Below, in pieces: positions 47,296-61,592 of a stretch of 64,000 bases of DNA. Numbering within the stretch: the stretch's first letter is position 1; each line of letters begins with the position of its first letter. The notes beneath the pieces were generated by a model. The model was not told where the DNA came from, did no database searches, and saw only the letters and a program-made list of their open reading frames with translations. Location: NCBI GenBank assembly GCA_905181685.1, contig CAJIYK010000001.1, positions 124,001 to 188,000 of the forward strand. Reading direction: 5' to 3'. Position numbers and translations under genes: made by a program. The stretch is from Methylophilales bacterium BACL14 MAG-120910-bin43 (GTDB taxonomy: Bacteria; Pseudomonadota; Gammaproteobacteria; Burkholderiales; Methylophilaceae).

Positions 47296-48894
47296 ATGGA
47301 AACTAAAAATCTAATTATATTTGTCGTTTTATCATTTTTAATACTGGCTTTCTTTGGGCCTCAACCTGATAAGCCAAATGAAGATATTAGTAATGATACA
47401 AATGTAGTTGAAGATAAATCATTACCAAGTGATATAAAAAACAAAGAGATTTCAACAGGCTTTAGTTTAGATAAATCAAATTATGTACAAGTAGAAACTG
47501 ATATGTACAAAGCCTCTATTAGTAAAGAGGGTGGAGATATTAGAAATTTATATTTAAAAAAATATAAGGACAAAAATTCTAATGATTCTTATCAATTAAT
47601 GAGTGATGCTGCTGACCCACTTTTATATATAGCTCAATCAGGCTTGTTGGGTAAATCACTCCCTACTCATAGATCTATTTATGAATCACCTGTAAATAAT
47701 TACAAAATGGAGGGGAAAGACTCTGCAGGTACCGTTAATTTTTGAAAATGACGATTTTCTTGTTAAGAAGGTATACACATTTAGGGCAGATTCATACGAA
47801 ATTGGTACGACTTTGAAATTATGAATAAATCTCAAAGTAATATCACCCCTACTGCTTACTATCAGTTTATTCATGATGGAGAATCAAATCAGGGCTCCAC
47901 TTTTATGCCAACTTACACTGGCACAGCTTACTATACTGATACTGAGAATTTTCAAAAAATTAGTTTTGGTGATGTAGAAAGCGCTCCATTTACATTAAAC
48001 GCTAACAATGGGTGGATTGGCATAATTCAAAGATACTTTGCATCATCATGGATCATTTCTTCAAAAGCAAAGAGAGAATTTTTTTCTAAAGAAGTTACAT
48101 CCAATACTTATGCCTCTGGTTTAAAAACAGGGCTTTCAGAAATCTTACCTGGAGAATCATTATCATTTAACGCTACTTTATATAGCGGTCCTCAAGCTAA
48201 AGAATTGTTAGAAAAAGCAGCGCCTGGAATGGAACTTACGGTTGATTATGGTTGGCTGACTATACTAGCAGCGCCACTATTTTCAGTATTATCTGGCATT
48301 CAAAAGGTTGTCGTAAATTGGGGAGTCTCAATCATATTGCTTACTGTACTAATTAAGCTTTTATTTTATCCATTATCGGCAGCTAGTTACAAATCTATGG
48401 CACAGATGCGTGAACTTGCACCTCGTCTTCAAAGTATGAAAGAAAAATTTGGTGATGATAAGCAAAAAATGCAAAAGGCAATGATGGAATTATATAAAAC
48501 TGAAAAAATTAATCCTCTGGGAGGGTGTTTACCTATTCTAGTTCAAATTCCAGTATTTATTGCTTTATATTGGGTTTTGTTGGGTTCGGTTGAATTGAGA
48601 AATGCACCGTTTTTGTATATTTCAGATTTATCTTCAAAAGATCCTTATTATTTGTTGCCAATTTTAATGGCTGCTTCTATGTTTGTTCAAACAAAGTTAA
48701 ACCCAAAGCCTACAGACCCAATGCAAGCAAGATTAATGATGATGATGCCAATAATATTTAGCATATTCTTTTTCTTTTTCCCAGCAGGTCTAGTTTTATA
48801 TTGGCTTGTAAATAATTTACTCTCCATGGCGCAACAATGGCATATCAACAGAAAAATACATGCGGCGGCATTGAAAAAGAAAGGCCATGCTTAA
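47296..48894 (+). CDS. yidC: Membrane protein insertase YidC (frameshifts near 47730 and 47815)
   Basis: GWIGIIQRYFASSWI, YGWLTILAAPLFSVLSGIQKVVVNWGVSIILLTVLIKLLFYPLSAASYKSMAQMR. Confidence 0.95.
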
Positions 48895-50241
48895 CGATAG
48901 CCCTACAATTGCTGCAATATCAACAGCAAAAGGTGTCGGTGGTATTGGCGTAGTTCGAGTTTCTGGTAAACGTGCGCTTGAAATTGCAAAAAATATATGT
49001 AAAGCTGACCTATCTCCTCGAAAAGTAGAATTTACCTCTTTTAAAGATAAAAAAAATGTTACCTTAGATCAGGGCATCGTTATATATTTTCCATCTCCTA
49101 GTTCTTTTACGGGTGAAGATATCGTTGAATTTCAAGGCCATGGAGGCGTTATGGTTCTAAATTTAATCTTAAATGCCTGCTTATCTTTTGGAGCTATTTT
49201 AGCCGAACCTGGTGAATTCACTAAAAGAGCCTTCTTAAATAATAAATTGGATCTCTCCCAAGCAGAGTCTGTTGCTGACCTTATTAATGCATCTACGGAA
49301 GCAGCCGCTAAAAGTGCTATAAATTCTTTACGTGGAGTTTTTTCTAATAAAATCAATAACTTACTTAAAAATCTTACTGAGCTGAGAATATTTGTTGAAG
49401 CTTGCTTAGATTTCCCTGAAGAAGATATTAACTTTATTGATCAAGGCAAGGTAGATGAAAAGCTGAAAAATTTAGAAAAAGATGTGTGTGAAATTTTAAA
49501 CGCTGCTCGTCATGGCCAATTATTAAGGGATGGGTTAAAGGTAGCTTTAATAGGGCAACCTAATGTAGGTAAATCAAGCTTATTGAATCAACTAGCAAAA
49601 GAAAGTAAGGCAATTGTGACAGAAATTCCAGGCACTACAAGAGATCCAATAAAAAGTGATATTAGTATTCAAGGTATTCCAATTCACTTAACTGATACTG
49701 CAGGTTTAAGAGAAACCGAAGATATTGTCGAGAAGCTAGGGATTGAAAAAACTTGGGAATCAATTAAAGAGGCTGATATCACATTAATAATTGTTGACGT
49801 TACAGATAATAATTTTAATTATGAAAATAAATTAAAAAAAGAGCTACCTAAGGATAACGAAATAATTATTATAAGAAATAAAATAGACTTACTAAAACAA
49901 CAATCTAGGGTTGATGAGCAGAACAATGTAACAGAGATATTTATATCAGCTAAAAAAGGAAATGGTATAGAGTTAGTTGAAAAAGAAATCTTCAAAATTG
50001 TCCATAGAGACGAGCATTCAAGCAATAAAGAAGATTTATTTATGGCAAGAACAAGGCATATAGAAGCGCTTGAAAAAGTAAAACATGCTCTTAAACAAAG
50101 CCTTTTTAAACCTCCAATCACCGGAGCTGGTAGCAGAGGAGCTGATGATTGCTCAAAAATTCCTTAAGCAAAATTACGGGTGAATTTTCATCCGATGATC
50201 TGTTAGGCCATATATTTGGACAATTTTGTATAGGTAAATAG
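48887..50241 (+). CDS. mnmE: tRNA modification GTPase MnmE (frameshifted near the C-terminus)
   Basis: [49 protein letters not shown]; restored C-terminus [22 protein letters not shown] at 50241. Confidence 0.95.
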
Positions 50242-50256
50242 GTTTCACGTGAAACA
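50241..50256. promoter_or_regulatory. parS centromere site 1
   Basis: ggTTTCACGTGAAAca contains palindrome GTTTCACGTGAAAC, the core of the chromosomal parS consensus. Confidence 0.92.
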
Positions 50257-50277
50257 ATTTAAAAAAAGAAGAATAAT

Positions 50278-50293
50278 GGTTTCACGTGAAACA
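50278..50293. promoter_or_regulatory. parS centromere site 2
   Basis: Second identical 16-mer GGTTTCACGTGAAACA, 37 bp from the first. Confidence 0.92.
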
Positions 50294-50357
50294 ACGACAT
50301 ATCAATATCTAATTAAATCCAGTAAAATTAAATCTTAATAAAATTAAATAAAAAACT

Positions 50358-52262
50358 ATGGATTTTCCTAATAATTTTGACGTTATTGTAATCGGTGGTG
50401 GGCATGCTGGTACTGAAGCATCGCTGGCTTCGGCACGTCTAGGTAAAAAAACTCTCTTGTTAACTCATAATATTGAAACACTTGGTCAAATGTCATGTAA
50501 TCCGTCAATTGGAGGCATTGGTAAAGGACATTTAGTCAAAGAGATTGATGCAATGGGAGGCATCATGGGTCGAGCTGCAGATTATGCAGGCATTCAGTTT
50601 AGAACACTTAATTCAAGTAAGGGACCAGCAGTTAGAGCTACAAGAGCTCAATCAGACCGCTTGCTATATAAATCATATGTAAGAAAAAGTTTAGAGAATC
50701 AAGATAATTTATGGATTTTTCAACAATCAGTCGATGATGTAATTTTAAAAAATCAAGAAATTAAGGGCGTTGAAACTCAGATGGGCCTAAAGTTTTTCGC
50801 AAACAACGTAATTTTAACTGCCGGAACTTTTTTGGGGGGTTTAATTCATGTAGGTTTAGAAAATTATAATGCAGGTAGAGCAGGTGACCCATCTTCAACA
50901 AAGTTAGCAGCTAAACTTAAAGAATTAAATCTTCCAGTAGGAAGGTTAAAAACCGGGACACCACCAAGAATTGACGGTAAAACTATAGATAAATCAAAAA
51001 TGATAGAGCAACCGGGGGATAGTCCCACCCCTCATTTTTCTTTCATTACACCAAAAATTGAACATCCTGAACAAATCTCTTGTTGGATCACCCATACAAA
51101 TAATAAAACACACGATATTATAAAGAGTGGAATTGATAGATCTCCAATGTATACCGGGGTTATTGAGGGAATAGGTCCAAGGTATTGCCCATCAATTGAA
51201 GATAAAATTCATCGATTTGCTGATAAAGATTCTCATCAGATATTTATAGAGCCAGAAGGTTTAACAACAAATGAAATATATCCTAACGGCATATCTACAA
51301 GCCTTCCTTTTGATGTTCAGATAGATTTAGTAAGATCTATCAAAGGTTTAGAAAATGCACATATTTTAAGACCGGGTTATGCCATTGAGTATGATTATTA
51401 CGATCCACGCGCCCTAAAAATGAGCTTAGAGACAAAAGATATTAAAGGTTTATTTTTTGCTGGACAAATTAATGGGACTACAGGCTATGAGGAGGCAGCA
51501 GCCCAAGGACTAATAGCAGGTATGAATGCGGCTTTGAGGGCAGATGGCAAAGAATATTGGACGCCATCAAGAGAAGAATCTTATATCGGCGTTATGATAG
51601 ACGACCTAATTACAAGGGGTGTCACAGAACCTTACAGAATGTTTACAAGCAGGGCTGAATACCGTCTTTTATTAAGAGAGGATAATGCTGATGAAAGGTT
51701 GACACAAAAAGCAAGAGGGGTTGGTTTGGTATGTGATAATCAATGGCAAAACTTCTCTGAGAAGCAGGCTATCATTAACGATGAAGAAAAACGACTAAAG
51801 AAATTAGTTGTTAAGCCAAATGATTTAAAAAAAGATGATCAAATAAAAATGTTCGGACATCACCTCGATAAAGACTACAAAGCATTTGATTTATTGAAAA
51901 GACCGAATTTAAAATACGATGATCTCATGGAATCACTCAATGAAGACAACAACATAAGGCGGGATGCGGCAGATCAAATTGATATCTTAGCAAAATATTC
52001 TGGATATATCATGAGACAAAAAGAGGAAATCGCCAGAATTAAAGGGCAACTCAACGTACTTATACCAGAGGATATTAAATTTGATGAAATTCACGGCATC
52101 AGCACTGAAGCTAGACAACTTCTAAATTTACATCGACCAGAATCAGTTGACCAGGCATCAAGGATATCTGGCATAACACCTTCAGCAATATCAATCTTAT
52201 TAGTTTTTATTAAAAAAAATAGAGATAAGCTAACAATTAAGAGGAAAGAAAAAATTGCTTGA
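50358..52262 (+). CDS. mnmG: tRNA uridine 5-carboxymethylaminomethyl modification enzyme MnmG
   Basis: [70 protein letters not shown]. Confidence 0.97.
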   Translation: MDFPNNFDVIVIGGGHAGTEASLASARLGKKTLLLTHNIETLGQMSCNPSIGGIGKGHLVKEIDAMGGIMGRAADYAGIQFRTLNSSKGPAVRATRAQSDRLLYKSYVRKSLENQDNLWIFQQSVDDVILKNQEIKGVETQMGLKFFANNVILTAGTFLGGLIHVGLENYNAGRAGDPSSTKLAAKLKELNLPVGRLKTGTPPRIDGKTIDKSKMIEQPGDSPTPHFSFITPKIEHPEQISCWITHTNNKTHDIIKSGIDRSPMYTGVIEGIGPRYCPSIEDKIHRFADKDSHQIFIEPEGLTTNEIYPNGISTSLPFDVQIDLVRSIKGLENAHILRPGYAIEYDYYDPRALKMSLETKDIKGLFFAGQINGTTGYEEAAAQGLIAGMNAALRADGKEYWTPSREESYIGVMIDDLITRGVTEPYRMFTSRAEYRLLLREDNADERLTQKARGVGLVCDNQWQNFSEKQAIINDEEKRLKKLVVKPNDLKKDDQIKMFGHHLDKDYKAFDLLKRPNLKYDDLMESLNEDNNIRRDAADQIDILAKYSGYIMRQKEEIARIKGQLNVLIPEDIKFDEIHGISTEARQLLNLHRPESVDQASRISGITPSAISILLVFIKKNRDKLTIKRKEKIA

Positions 52263-52874
52263 TGATAAAGCACAACTAGAAAAAGGAATGCAAATATTAG
52301 GCTTTGAAAATATCCCTCAAATTATTAGTAAACTATTGATTTATAAGAGAATTATTAATAAAATGGAATAATTCATTTAACTTAACCTCAGTTAAAAATA
52401 CAGAAATTGTGACACATCATTTCTTAGATTGTCTCGCGGTTATTCCTTTTATTAAGTCTTCAACATTGTTAGATGTTGGAACAGGTGCAGGTTTACCAGG
52501 AATAGTCATTGCCATTGTAAATCCAGATATTAAGGTAAGTTTGATAGATAAAGTTGGCAAAAAAATCACTTTCATTAAAAGGATTAGTCGCCGAATTAGA
52601 GATTAAAAATATTGAGACATACCATGACAGAGTGGAGTTATTAACCTCTGAAGAAAAATATGATGGCATTATATCTAGAGCTTTTTCAAATATGGAGGTT
52701 TTTATAAAATCTACAAAACACCTTATAAAAAGCCAAGGAGTTTGGTATGGCATGAAAAGTAAAAAGATTTTGGATGATGAGATGATTAATATCAATGATC
52801 CTTGGGCCTTAGAAAAACTTGATGTCCCATTTTTACAGGCTGAAAGATATTTAGTTAAGGTATCAAGCTCATGA
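52255..52874 (+). CDS. rsmG: 16S rRNA (guanine527-N7)-methyltransferase (frameshifted, TTG start)
   Basis: [55 protein letters not shown] + [21 protein letters not shown]. Confidence 0.9.
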
Positions 52875-53641
52875 AAATAATAGCAATATCAAATCAAAAA
52901 GGCGGAGTAGGTAAAACTACAACAACAGTAAACTTAGCTGCATCCCTTGTTAGCATGAATAAAAAAGTATTGTTAATTGACCTCGATCCTCAGGGTAACG
53001 CAACGTCAGGTGGAGGAATAAATAAAAGCCAGATCCAACACTCCATATACGATGTCCTAATAGGAGAGGTTTCCTTAGACGAAACGATTCTGCACTCCAA
53101 AGAAAGTTTGTTTGATATCTCACCAGCTAATCAAGATTTAGCTGGCGCAGAGATAGATTTAGTCGGTATTGAAAACAGAGAATATATGCTTAAAAATGCA
53201 ATTGGCACATTAAAAAAAACCTACGATTTTATTTTAATTGATTGCCCCCCAACACTAAATTTACTAACTGTTAACGCGTTAGTTGCAGCAACGGCTGTCC
53301 TGATTCCTATGCAATGTGAATATTATGCATTAGAAGGGCTGTCTGATTTAGTGGGCACAATTAAGCGAGTAAAAAAACAATTGAACCCCACTATAGAAAT
53401 AGAAGGTTTATTAAGGACATTATTTGATAAAAGAAATACGCTTGCTCAGCAAGTGTCTGATGAACTGTCCTCGCACTTTGGTTCAAAAGTTTATAAAACT
53501 ATCATTCCAAGAAATGTGAGATTGGCTGAGGCTCCAAGTCATGGTAAAGCTGCTATGTTCTATGACAGATCATCTAAAGGTGCTAAGGCATATTTAGCTT
53601 TAGCTGAAGAAATATTAAAGGGAATACAAAATGAAAAATAG
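52871..53641 (+). CDS. parA: Chromosome partitioning ATPase ParA/Soj
   Basis: [55 protein letters not shown]. Confidence 0.97.
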   Translation: MKIIAISNQKGGVGKTTTTVNLAASLVSMNKKVLLIDLDPQGNATSGGGINKSQIQHSIYDVLIGEVSLDETILHSKESLFDISPANQDLAGAEIDLVGIENREYMLKNAIGTLKKTYDFILIDCPPTLNLLTVNALVAATAVLIPMQCEYYALEGLSDLVGTIKRVKKQLNPTIEIEGLLRTLFDKRNTLAQQVSDELSSHFGSKVYKTIIPRNVRLAEAPSHGKAAMFYDRSSKGAKAYLALAEEILKGIQNEK

Positions 53642-54479
53642 AGGGTTAGGTAGAGGGTTAGATGCATTGCTTAGCAATGATGGCGATAATGTATCAAGTA
53701 AAATAGAGACAACAAACGTAATGCCATTAAGCCAGCTAACACCCGGAAAGTTTCAGCCAAGGAAAAATTTTAATCAAGACTCATTGAAAGAACTCGCTGA
53801 ATCAATAAAAGCCCAAGGTATTATCCAACCAATTCTTGTGAGGATGACGTCCAATAATCAGTACGAAATTATAGCGGGTGAGAGAAGATGGCAAGCAGCT
53901 AAAATTGCAAAACTTGATGAGGTCCCAGTTGTTGTCAAAGATATATCTGATTCAACAGCATTAGCTATGGCTTTAATTGAAAATATTCAACGTGAAGATT
54001 TGAATGTTATTGAAGAGGCAAGAGGTATAAAGCGTTTGATTGATGAATTTAATATTACACATGAAGCTGCTGCTGAAGCAGTGGGAAAATCAAGAGCTGC
54101 CGTATCTAATACTTTAAGATTGTTAAGCTTGTGTGAACATGCACAAAATGCATTAGAGACGAATAAAATAGAAATGGGTCACGCTAGGGCAATCCTTTCT
54201 TTAAGCCCAATAGATCAAGCGATGATGTGTCAAAAAATAGTTAACCAGAAACTTACCGTCAGAGAAGTTGAAAAAGAAGTTTCAAAAGGACTAACAAAAA
54301 AAACTCCAAAGCAATCAAAAGATCATGATATTAAACGTTTGGAAAATGAATTGTCTGACAGGTTTGGAACTAATATATTAATAAGTCATAAACCATCCGG
54401 AAAAGGTACTATTCATTTTAAGTATTCAAATCTAGATGAGCTAGAAAGAATTATTTCTAAGTTAAAATTATTGGGTTAG
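53631..54479 (+). CDS. parB: Chromosome partitioning protein ParB/Spo0J
   Basis: RGLGRGLDALLS, FQPRKNF, YEIIAGERRWQAAKIAKL, ALIENIQREDLNVIEEA. Confidence 0.97.
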   Translation: MKNRGLGRGLDALLSNDGDNVSSKIETTNVMPLSQLTPGKFQPRKNFNQDSLKELAESIKAQGIIQPILVRMTSNNQYEIIAGERRWQAAKIAKLDEVPVVVKDISDSTALAMALIENIQREDLNVIEEARGIKRLIDEFNITHEAAAEAVGKSRAAVSNTLRLLSLCEHAQNALETNKIEMGHARAILSLSPIDQAMMCQKIVNQKLTVREVEKEVSKGLTKKTPKQSKDHDIKRLENELSDRFGTNILISHKPSGKGTIHFKYSNLDELERIISKLKLLG

Positions 54480-54608
54480 AAAGCTTGACGAATTAGTAAA
54501 ATAAAGGGAAAATTGCGAGCTTTGGTATTTAAGTAATAAAGCGTTAAATTAAAGGGTTTATTTCGTTTAGCTTTATTTTAATTAAATCAAAACATTAAAT
54601 AACATAAT

Positions 54609-54989
54609 ATGGCTTTGTTAAAAAGTATTCCATCAGAAGTAATTGATATGATGAAAAAGCTTCTCATCATTGTTCTGGTGGTAGCTTTAATTGTGTTCTT
54701 TATAGCAGGCTTTACAGCAGCAATTTCGGTTGTATTGGGAGCAATGTGTGTAACTTTAGGCATAATATTTTCAGCTCCAATAGCTTATAAAGCTAAAGGC
54801 ACTGTTGCGGCATCAAAAGTAGTTACAGATGCACTAAAAGGTGAATTGGTTAAAATTTTAACCATAGTTGTTTCTTTGGCAGGGATATTTATTTTTATTA
54901 CAGCAATAGTACCAATTTTTATAATATTAGGTTTAGCAATAGCAGCAATTTTTTCTGGTATAGCAATATCAAAAGTAGACATTAAATAA
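54609..54989 (+). CDS. atpI: Probable ATP synthase subunit I
   Basis: Hydrophobic 126-aa protein directly upstream of atpB; position-based call. Confidence 0.55.
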   Translation: MALLKSIPSEVIDMMKKLLIIVLVVALIVFFIAGFTAAISVVLGAMCVTLGIIFSAPIAYKAKGTVAASKVVTDALKGELVKILTIVVSLAGIFIFITAIVPIFIILGLAIAAIFSGIAISKVDIK

Positions 54990-55006
54990 GGGACATATAA
55001 ACTAAA

Positions 55007-55813
55007 TTGGCAGATAGCGCATACAACACTCCAGCTGATTATATTAGCCATCACTTAACCAACAACACCTATGCATTAAGTGACCATGATCTAATGATTC
55101 TTCACCTTGATTCTGTGGTAATGGCAATTATTATTGGTCTTTTTTCTATAGGTTTGATTTGGTTGGTTGCTCGTAAAGCGACCTCAGCAGTTCCAACAAA
55201 AACGCAAGCTTTTGTAGAGTTAATTTTTAGTTTTATTGACAGTCAAGTTTCGGCAATTTTTCATGGTAATCGTCACACGTTTGTTGCCCCCGCAGCACTC
55301 ACTGTATTTTTGTGGGTTTTAATGATGAATGCGATGGATTTCTTACCTATTGATATTATGTCAAAATTTTATGGCTTTCTCGGATTGCATGAATGGAAAC
55401 ATGTTCCAACATCAGATGTTAATACAACATTTGGATTAGCATTGGGGGTATGGTTCTTAATGATATTTTTTGGAATTAAAGCTAAAGGTTTAGGGGGCTG
55501 GCTTCATGAATTTTTTTGTGAGCCGTTTGGTTCTAAAATCTGGGTATGGCCAGCAAACTTTCTATTTAATTTGATTGAATATGTTTCAAAACCACTTTCT
55601 CATTCGCTTCGATTATTTGGTAACATGTATGCCGGCGAAGTTATATTTTTGCTTTTAGGATTGTGGGCGGCTACAGGAGTCTCTGGAATATTTTTTAGCT
55701 CTATCCTAGGAGCGGGCTGGGCGATATTTCATATACTAATAGTAGTTCTACAGGCATATATTTTTATGATGCTAACAGTAGTTTATTTAGCAATGGCTCA
55801 AGAAGGACATTAA
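55007..55813 (+). CDS. atpB: ATP synthase F0 subunit a (TTG start)
   Basis: [46 protein letters not shown]. Confidence 0.96.
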   Translation: MADSAYNTPADYISHHLTNNTYALSDHDLMILHLDSVVMAIIIGLFSIGLIWLVARKATSAVPTKTQAFVELIFSFIDSQVSAIFHGNRHTFVAPAALTVFLWVLMMNAMDFLPIDIMSKFYGFLGLHEWKHVPTSDVNTTFGLALGVWFLMIFFGIKAKGLGGWLHEFFCEPFGSKIWVWPANFLFNLIEYVSKPLSHSLRLFGNMYAGEVIFLLLGLWAATGVSGIFFSSILGAGWAIFHILIVVLQAYIFMMLTVVYLAMAQEGH

Positions 55814-55838
55814 TTTTTTTAACTTTTAAAGGAAGTAA

Positions 55839-56114
<276 letters not shown>

Positions 56115-56156
56115 TATCAATTTAATATTTAGAAATTTTAATCAGACGAGGAAAAG

Positions 56157-56627
56157 ATGAATCTTAATTTTACATTAATTGCTCAAGCAATAGCCTTTGC
56201 AATTTTAATTTGGTTCACAATTAAATTTGTTTGGCCTCCGCTACTCAATGCAATTGAAAAAAGACAAAAGGAAATTGCTGATGGTTTAGCTGCTGCTCAA
56301 GAAGGAAAGCTTTCTTTGGAGGTTGCGGCAAAAAAAAATGCCGAAAGCCTTAACGAAGTAAAACAAAAAGGAGCGGAAATTGTAAGCCAAGCAGAAAAAA
56401 GAGCTTCAGAAATTGTTGAGTCAGCAAAAAAAGTTGCAAAAGAAGAAGGAGATAGAATTATAACAAGTGCTAAATCTGAAATTGATCAAGAAATTAATAG
56501 GGCAAAAGAAGATCTTAGGACACAAGTATCTACTTTGGCAATTGCAGGTGCCGAGAAAATTTTAAGTAAAGAAATTGATAAAAAAGCGCATGCAGATATG
56601 TTATCTAAATTAGCAAAGGATCTATAA
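56157..56627 (+). CDS. atpF: ATP synthase F0 subunit b
   Basis: [47 protein letters not shown]. Confidence 0.96.
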   Translation: MNLNFTLIAQAIAFAILIWFTIKFVWPPLLNAIEKRQKEIADGLAAAQEGKLSLEVAAKKNAESLNEVKQKGAEIVSQAEKRASEIVESAKKVAKEEGDRIITSAKSEIDQEINRAKEDLRTQVSTLAIAGAEKILSKEIDKKAHADMLSKLAKDL

Positions 56628-56633
56628 GCTACT

Positions 56634-57171
56634 ATGGCTGAAATTTCAACAATTGCTAGACCTTATGCAACTGCCATTTTTAATTTGGCCAAAGAGAATA
56701 AAAGCTTATCTAACTGGTCAAATATGTTGAGCTTGCTCAGTAATGTAGTTTCAGATGAGTCAAATAAAAGATTTCATAGCAGATTCAAAAGTTTTAGATT
56801 CTGATAGAGAAAAAGTCATTCTAAAAATATGTAAAGATAAGATTGATAAAAGTGTTGAGAACCTTATTAAATTACTAATTGAAAATAAACGTTTATTAGT
56901 TTTACCAGAAATTGCATCATTTTTTGAAGAACTCAAAGATGCAGATGAAGGTGTTGTTGAGGCACACATAATAATGGCTGAAGAGCCAAGTAAAAAAACA
57001 GTTGATGATTTAATTAAAAGTTTAGAAAAAAGGTTTAATAAAAAAATAGAAGGCAAGGTAGAAATAAACAAGAGCATTATTGGTGGCACCAAGATTATAG
57101 TTGGTGATACCGTCATTGATGCATCAGTTCGTGGACAATTAGATAATTTAGCTTATACATTAAAAGCTTAA
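56634..57171 (+). CDS. atpH: ATP synthase F1 subunit delta (frameshift near 56755)
   Basis: [22 protein letters not shown]...[11 protein letters not shown]...[24 protein letters not shown]. Confidence 0.93.
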
Positions 57172-57187
57172 AATTAGGAGATATTTA

Positions 57188-58729
57188 ATGCAGTTATCAA
57201 CATCAGAAATAAGTGAACTAATTAAAAACAGAATAAAAGATTTCTCTACAAGTTCTGAAGCCAGAACGCAGGGAACAGTTGTTTCAGTTACAGACGGTAT
57301 TGTTCGGATACATGGACTGTCGAATGTAATGTCAGGTGAAATGATAGAATTTCCCGGTAATACATTTGGGCTAGCTTTAAACTTAGAAAGAGACTCGGTT
57401 GGTGCAGTTGTTTTGGGTGATTATGAACATATTACTGAAGGCGATATCTGTAAATGTACAGGTAAAATCCTGGAAGTGCCGGTGGGCCCAGAGCTTTTAG
57501 GACGCGTTGTTGATGCACTTGGAGTTCCGATTGATGGCAAGGGTCCGATAAAAACTAAATTTTCTGATAAATTAGAAAAAGTTGCGCCTGGTGTTATTGA
57601 TAGACAATCAGTTTCTCAGCCTGTTCAGACAGGTCTTAAATCGGTTGATTCAATGGTACCAATTGGGAGAGGTCAAAGAGAGTTAATTATTGGAGACAGA
57701 CAGACAGGTAAAACTGCAGTGGCAGTTGACGCAATTATTAATCAAAAAGGCCAGGATATGAAATGTGTCTATGTGGCTATTGGTCAAAAAGCCTCAACGA
57801 TTATGAATGTCGTTAAAAAATTAGAAGAAAATGGTGCAATGGAATATACAACAGTTGTCAGTGCATCTGCATCTGATTCTGCAGCTCTTCAATTCTTAGC
57901 ACCTTATGCTGGTTGTACAATGGGCGAGTTTTATAGAGATCGAGGAGAAGACGCATTAATTGTTTATGATGATCTTACAAAACAAGCAATTGCTTATCGT
58001 CAAATTTCGCTATTACTCCGACGTCCTCCAGGACGAGAAGCTTATCCTGGTGATGTTTTTTACATTCATTCTAGATTATTAGAAAGAGCGGCTCGAGTAA
58101 ATGCTGAATATGTAAACAAATTTACAAAAGGAAAGGTTAAGGATAAAACAGGATCATTAACTGCCCTACCTGTCATTGAAACTGCGGCAGGTGACGTATC
58201 AGCTTTTGTTCCAACTAATGTAATTTCTATTACAGACGGTCAAATTTTCTTAGAAAGTGATTTATTTAATGCGGGAATACGACCAGCAATAAATGCCGGT
58301 ATTTCAGTATCTCGAGTTGGTGGAGCAGCACAAACTAAAGTAATTAAAAAACTTGGTGGAGGGGTACGATTAGCCTTAGCTCAATATAGAGAATTGGCTG
58401 CATTTGCTCAATTTGCATCAGATCTCGACGAAGCGACAAGAAAACAATTAGATAGAGGTCGAATGTTTACAGAGCTTATGAAACAAGCACAATATGCTCC
58501 TTTATCTGTATCTAATATGGCTATAACTTTATTGGCTGCTAATAATGGCTATCTTGATGATGTGCCTACTGAAAAAGTTTTATCATTTGAAAGTGCTCTA
58601 CATGGTTTCATGTCCTCAAAATATAAAAAGGTAATGGATGACATTGAGTCCACATTATCATTGAGTGAAGATAGTGAGAAGAAAGCAATAAAAGCAATCG
58701 AAGATTTTAAAGCGACAAATACTTATTAA
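57188..58729 (+). CDS. atpA: ATP synthase F1 subunit alpha
   Basis: [27 protein letters not shown]; intact 513 aa. Confidence 0.98.
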   Translation: MQLSTSEISELIKNRIKDFSTSSEARTQGTVVSVTDGIVRIHGLSNVMSGEMIEFPGNTFGLALNLERDSVGAVVLGDYEHITEGDICKCTGKILEVPVGPELLGRVVDALGVPIDGKGPIKTKFSDKLEKVAPGVIDRQSVSQPVQTGLKSVDSMVPIGRGQRELIIGDRQTGKTAVAVDAIINQKGQDMKCVYVAIGQKASTIMNVVKKLEENGAMEYTTVVSASASDSAALQFLAPYAGCTMGEFYRDRGEDALIVYDDLTKQAIAYRQISLLLRRPPGREAYPGDVFYIHSRLLERAARVNAEYVNKFTKGKVKDKTGSLTALPVIETAAGDVSAFVPTNVISITDGQIFLESDLFNAGIRPAINAGISVSRVGGAAQTKVIKKLGGGVRLALAQYRELAAFAQFASDLDEATRKQLDRGRMFTELMKQAQYAPLSVSNMAITLLAANNGYLDDVPTEKVLSFESALHGFMSSKYKKVMDDIESTLSLSEDSEKKAIKAIEDFKATNTY

Positions 58730-58743
58730 AAATAGGATTTTAA

Positions 58744-59611
58744 ATGGCAGGAAGTAAGGAAATACGGACAAAGATTAAAAGTGTAGAAAATACACGGAAA
58801 ATCACTAAAGCGATGGAGATGGTAGCTGCTTCTAAAATGCGTAAAGCACAGGATAGAATGACAGCAGCTAGACCCTATGCGGAAAAAATTAGGTCTGTTG
58901 CTGCTCACTTATCTCATGCACAGTCAGAATATAAACATCCTTTTATTATCGAGAGAGAAAATATTAAGAACATAGGTCTTATCGTTGTTACATCTGATAA
59001 AGGGCTTTGCGGAGGTCTAAATACGAATGTATTAAGGTCTTCAATCTCTCAAATTAAAGATTGGGAAAAACAAGGAAAGAAAGTACAGGTTTCTGCAATT
59101 GGCTCAAAAGCAATTAGTTTTATGGGGCGCGTGGGTGCAAATATAAAATCCCAAGTTTCTGGAATGGGAGATACCCCACATATGGAAGACTTACTTGGGG
59201 CAATTAAGGTAATGTTAGATGGATATGTATCTGGAGAGATAGATCAGCTGCATATTTGTTATACAAAATTTATTAATACTATGAAGCAAGAACCTAATAT
59301 GGAACAATTGCTTCCACTTTCAGGTGATAAAAGTCGAAACTCCAGATAGCACATGGGACTATATTTATGAGCCTGATGCGACTTTAGTAATAGATGCATT
59401 GTTATCAAGATATATTGAAACACTTATCTATCATGGAGTTGCAGAAAATATGGCTTCAGAACAATCATCAAGAATGGTTGCAATGAAAGCAGCATCTGAC
59501 AATGCAGGCAATGTTATTGATGAATTAACATTAGTTTACAACAAGGCAAGACAAGCAGCGATTACCAAAGAAATATCAGAGATTGTTGGTGGAGCAGCTG
59601 CTGTATCTTAA
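58744..59611 (+). CDS. atpG: ATP synthase F1 subunit gamma (frameshift near 59330)
   Basis: [88 protein letters not shown]. Confidence 0.96.
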
Positions 59612-59655
59612 AATTTTTAATTAACTTTAAAATAAATAAAGTAAGGATAAATTAA

Positions 59656-61085
<1,430 letters not shown>

Positions 61086-61097
61086 ATAAAGGACCAA

Positions 61098-61517
61098 ATG
61101 GCAAATACAATTCAAATTGATGTTGTTAGCGCGGAAGAATCTATTCTCTCAGAAGAGGCTGAATTTGTTGTCGCTCCAGCAAAAATGGGCGAAGTAGGAA
61201 TATACCCTAATCATGCTTCGATGATTACATTATTGAAAGCAGGATCGGTTCGTATAAAAAAGTTAATAAATCAGATGAAGACTTGATTTATATTTCAGGT
61301 GGAATTCTTAGAAGTTCAACCAGGCAAGATTACTATCTTATCGGATACTGCTATTCGTGGAAAAGACTTAGATGAAACAAAAGCCAAGGCAGCAAAGAAA
61401 GCAGCTGAGGAATCATTAAGTAAAAAAGGTAGCGACATTGATTTTGCTCTAGCAGAAGCAGAATTAGCGGAAGCAGTTGCCCAAATTCAAGCCATTGCTA
61501 AGCTTAGAAAAAAATAA
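61098..61517 (+). CDS. atpC: ATP synthase F1 subunit epsilon (two frameshifts)
   Basis: [75 protein letters not shown]. Confidence 0.94.
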
Positions 61518-61534
61518 TAATTAAATTGTAAATT

Positions 61535-61564
61535 CAAAAAAGCAGCTATAGGCTGTTTTTTTTG
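61535..61564 (+). terminator. Rho-independent terminator after atp operon
   Basis: aaaaaagcagc tatag gctgtttttttt hairpin (one G.U) plus U-tract just downstream of atpC. Confidence 0.85.
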
Positions 61565-61592
61565 TTTATACTCTTTAAAAAAAGGAAAACAA

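Noticed and set aside
54785-55054. Minus-strand 89-aa ORF across atpI/atpB
   Set aside because: Antisense to the atp operon; no family features.
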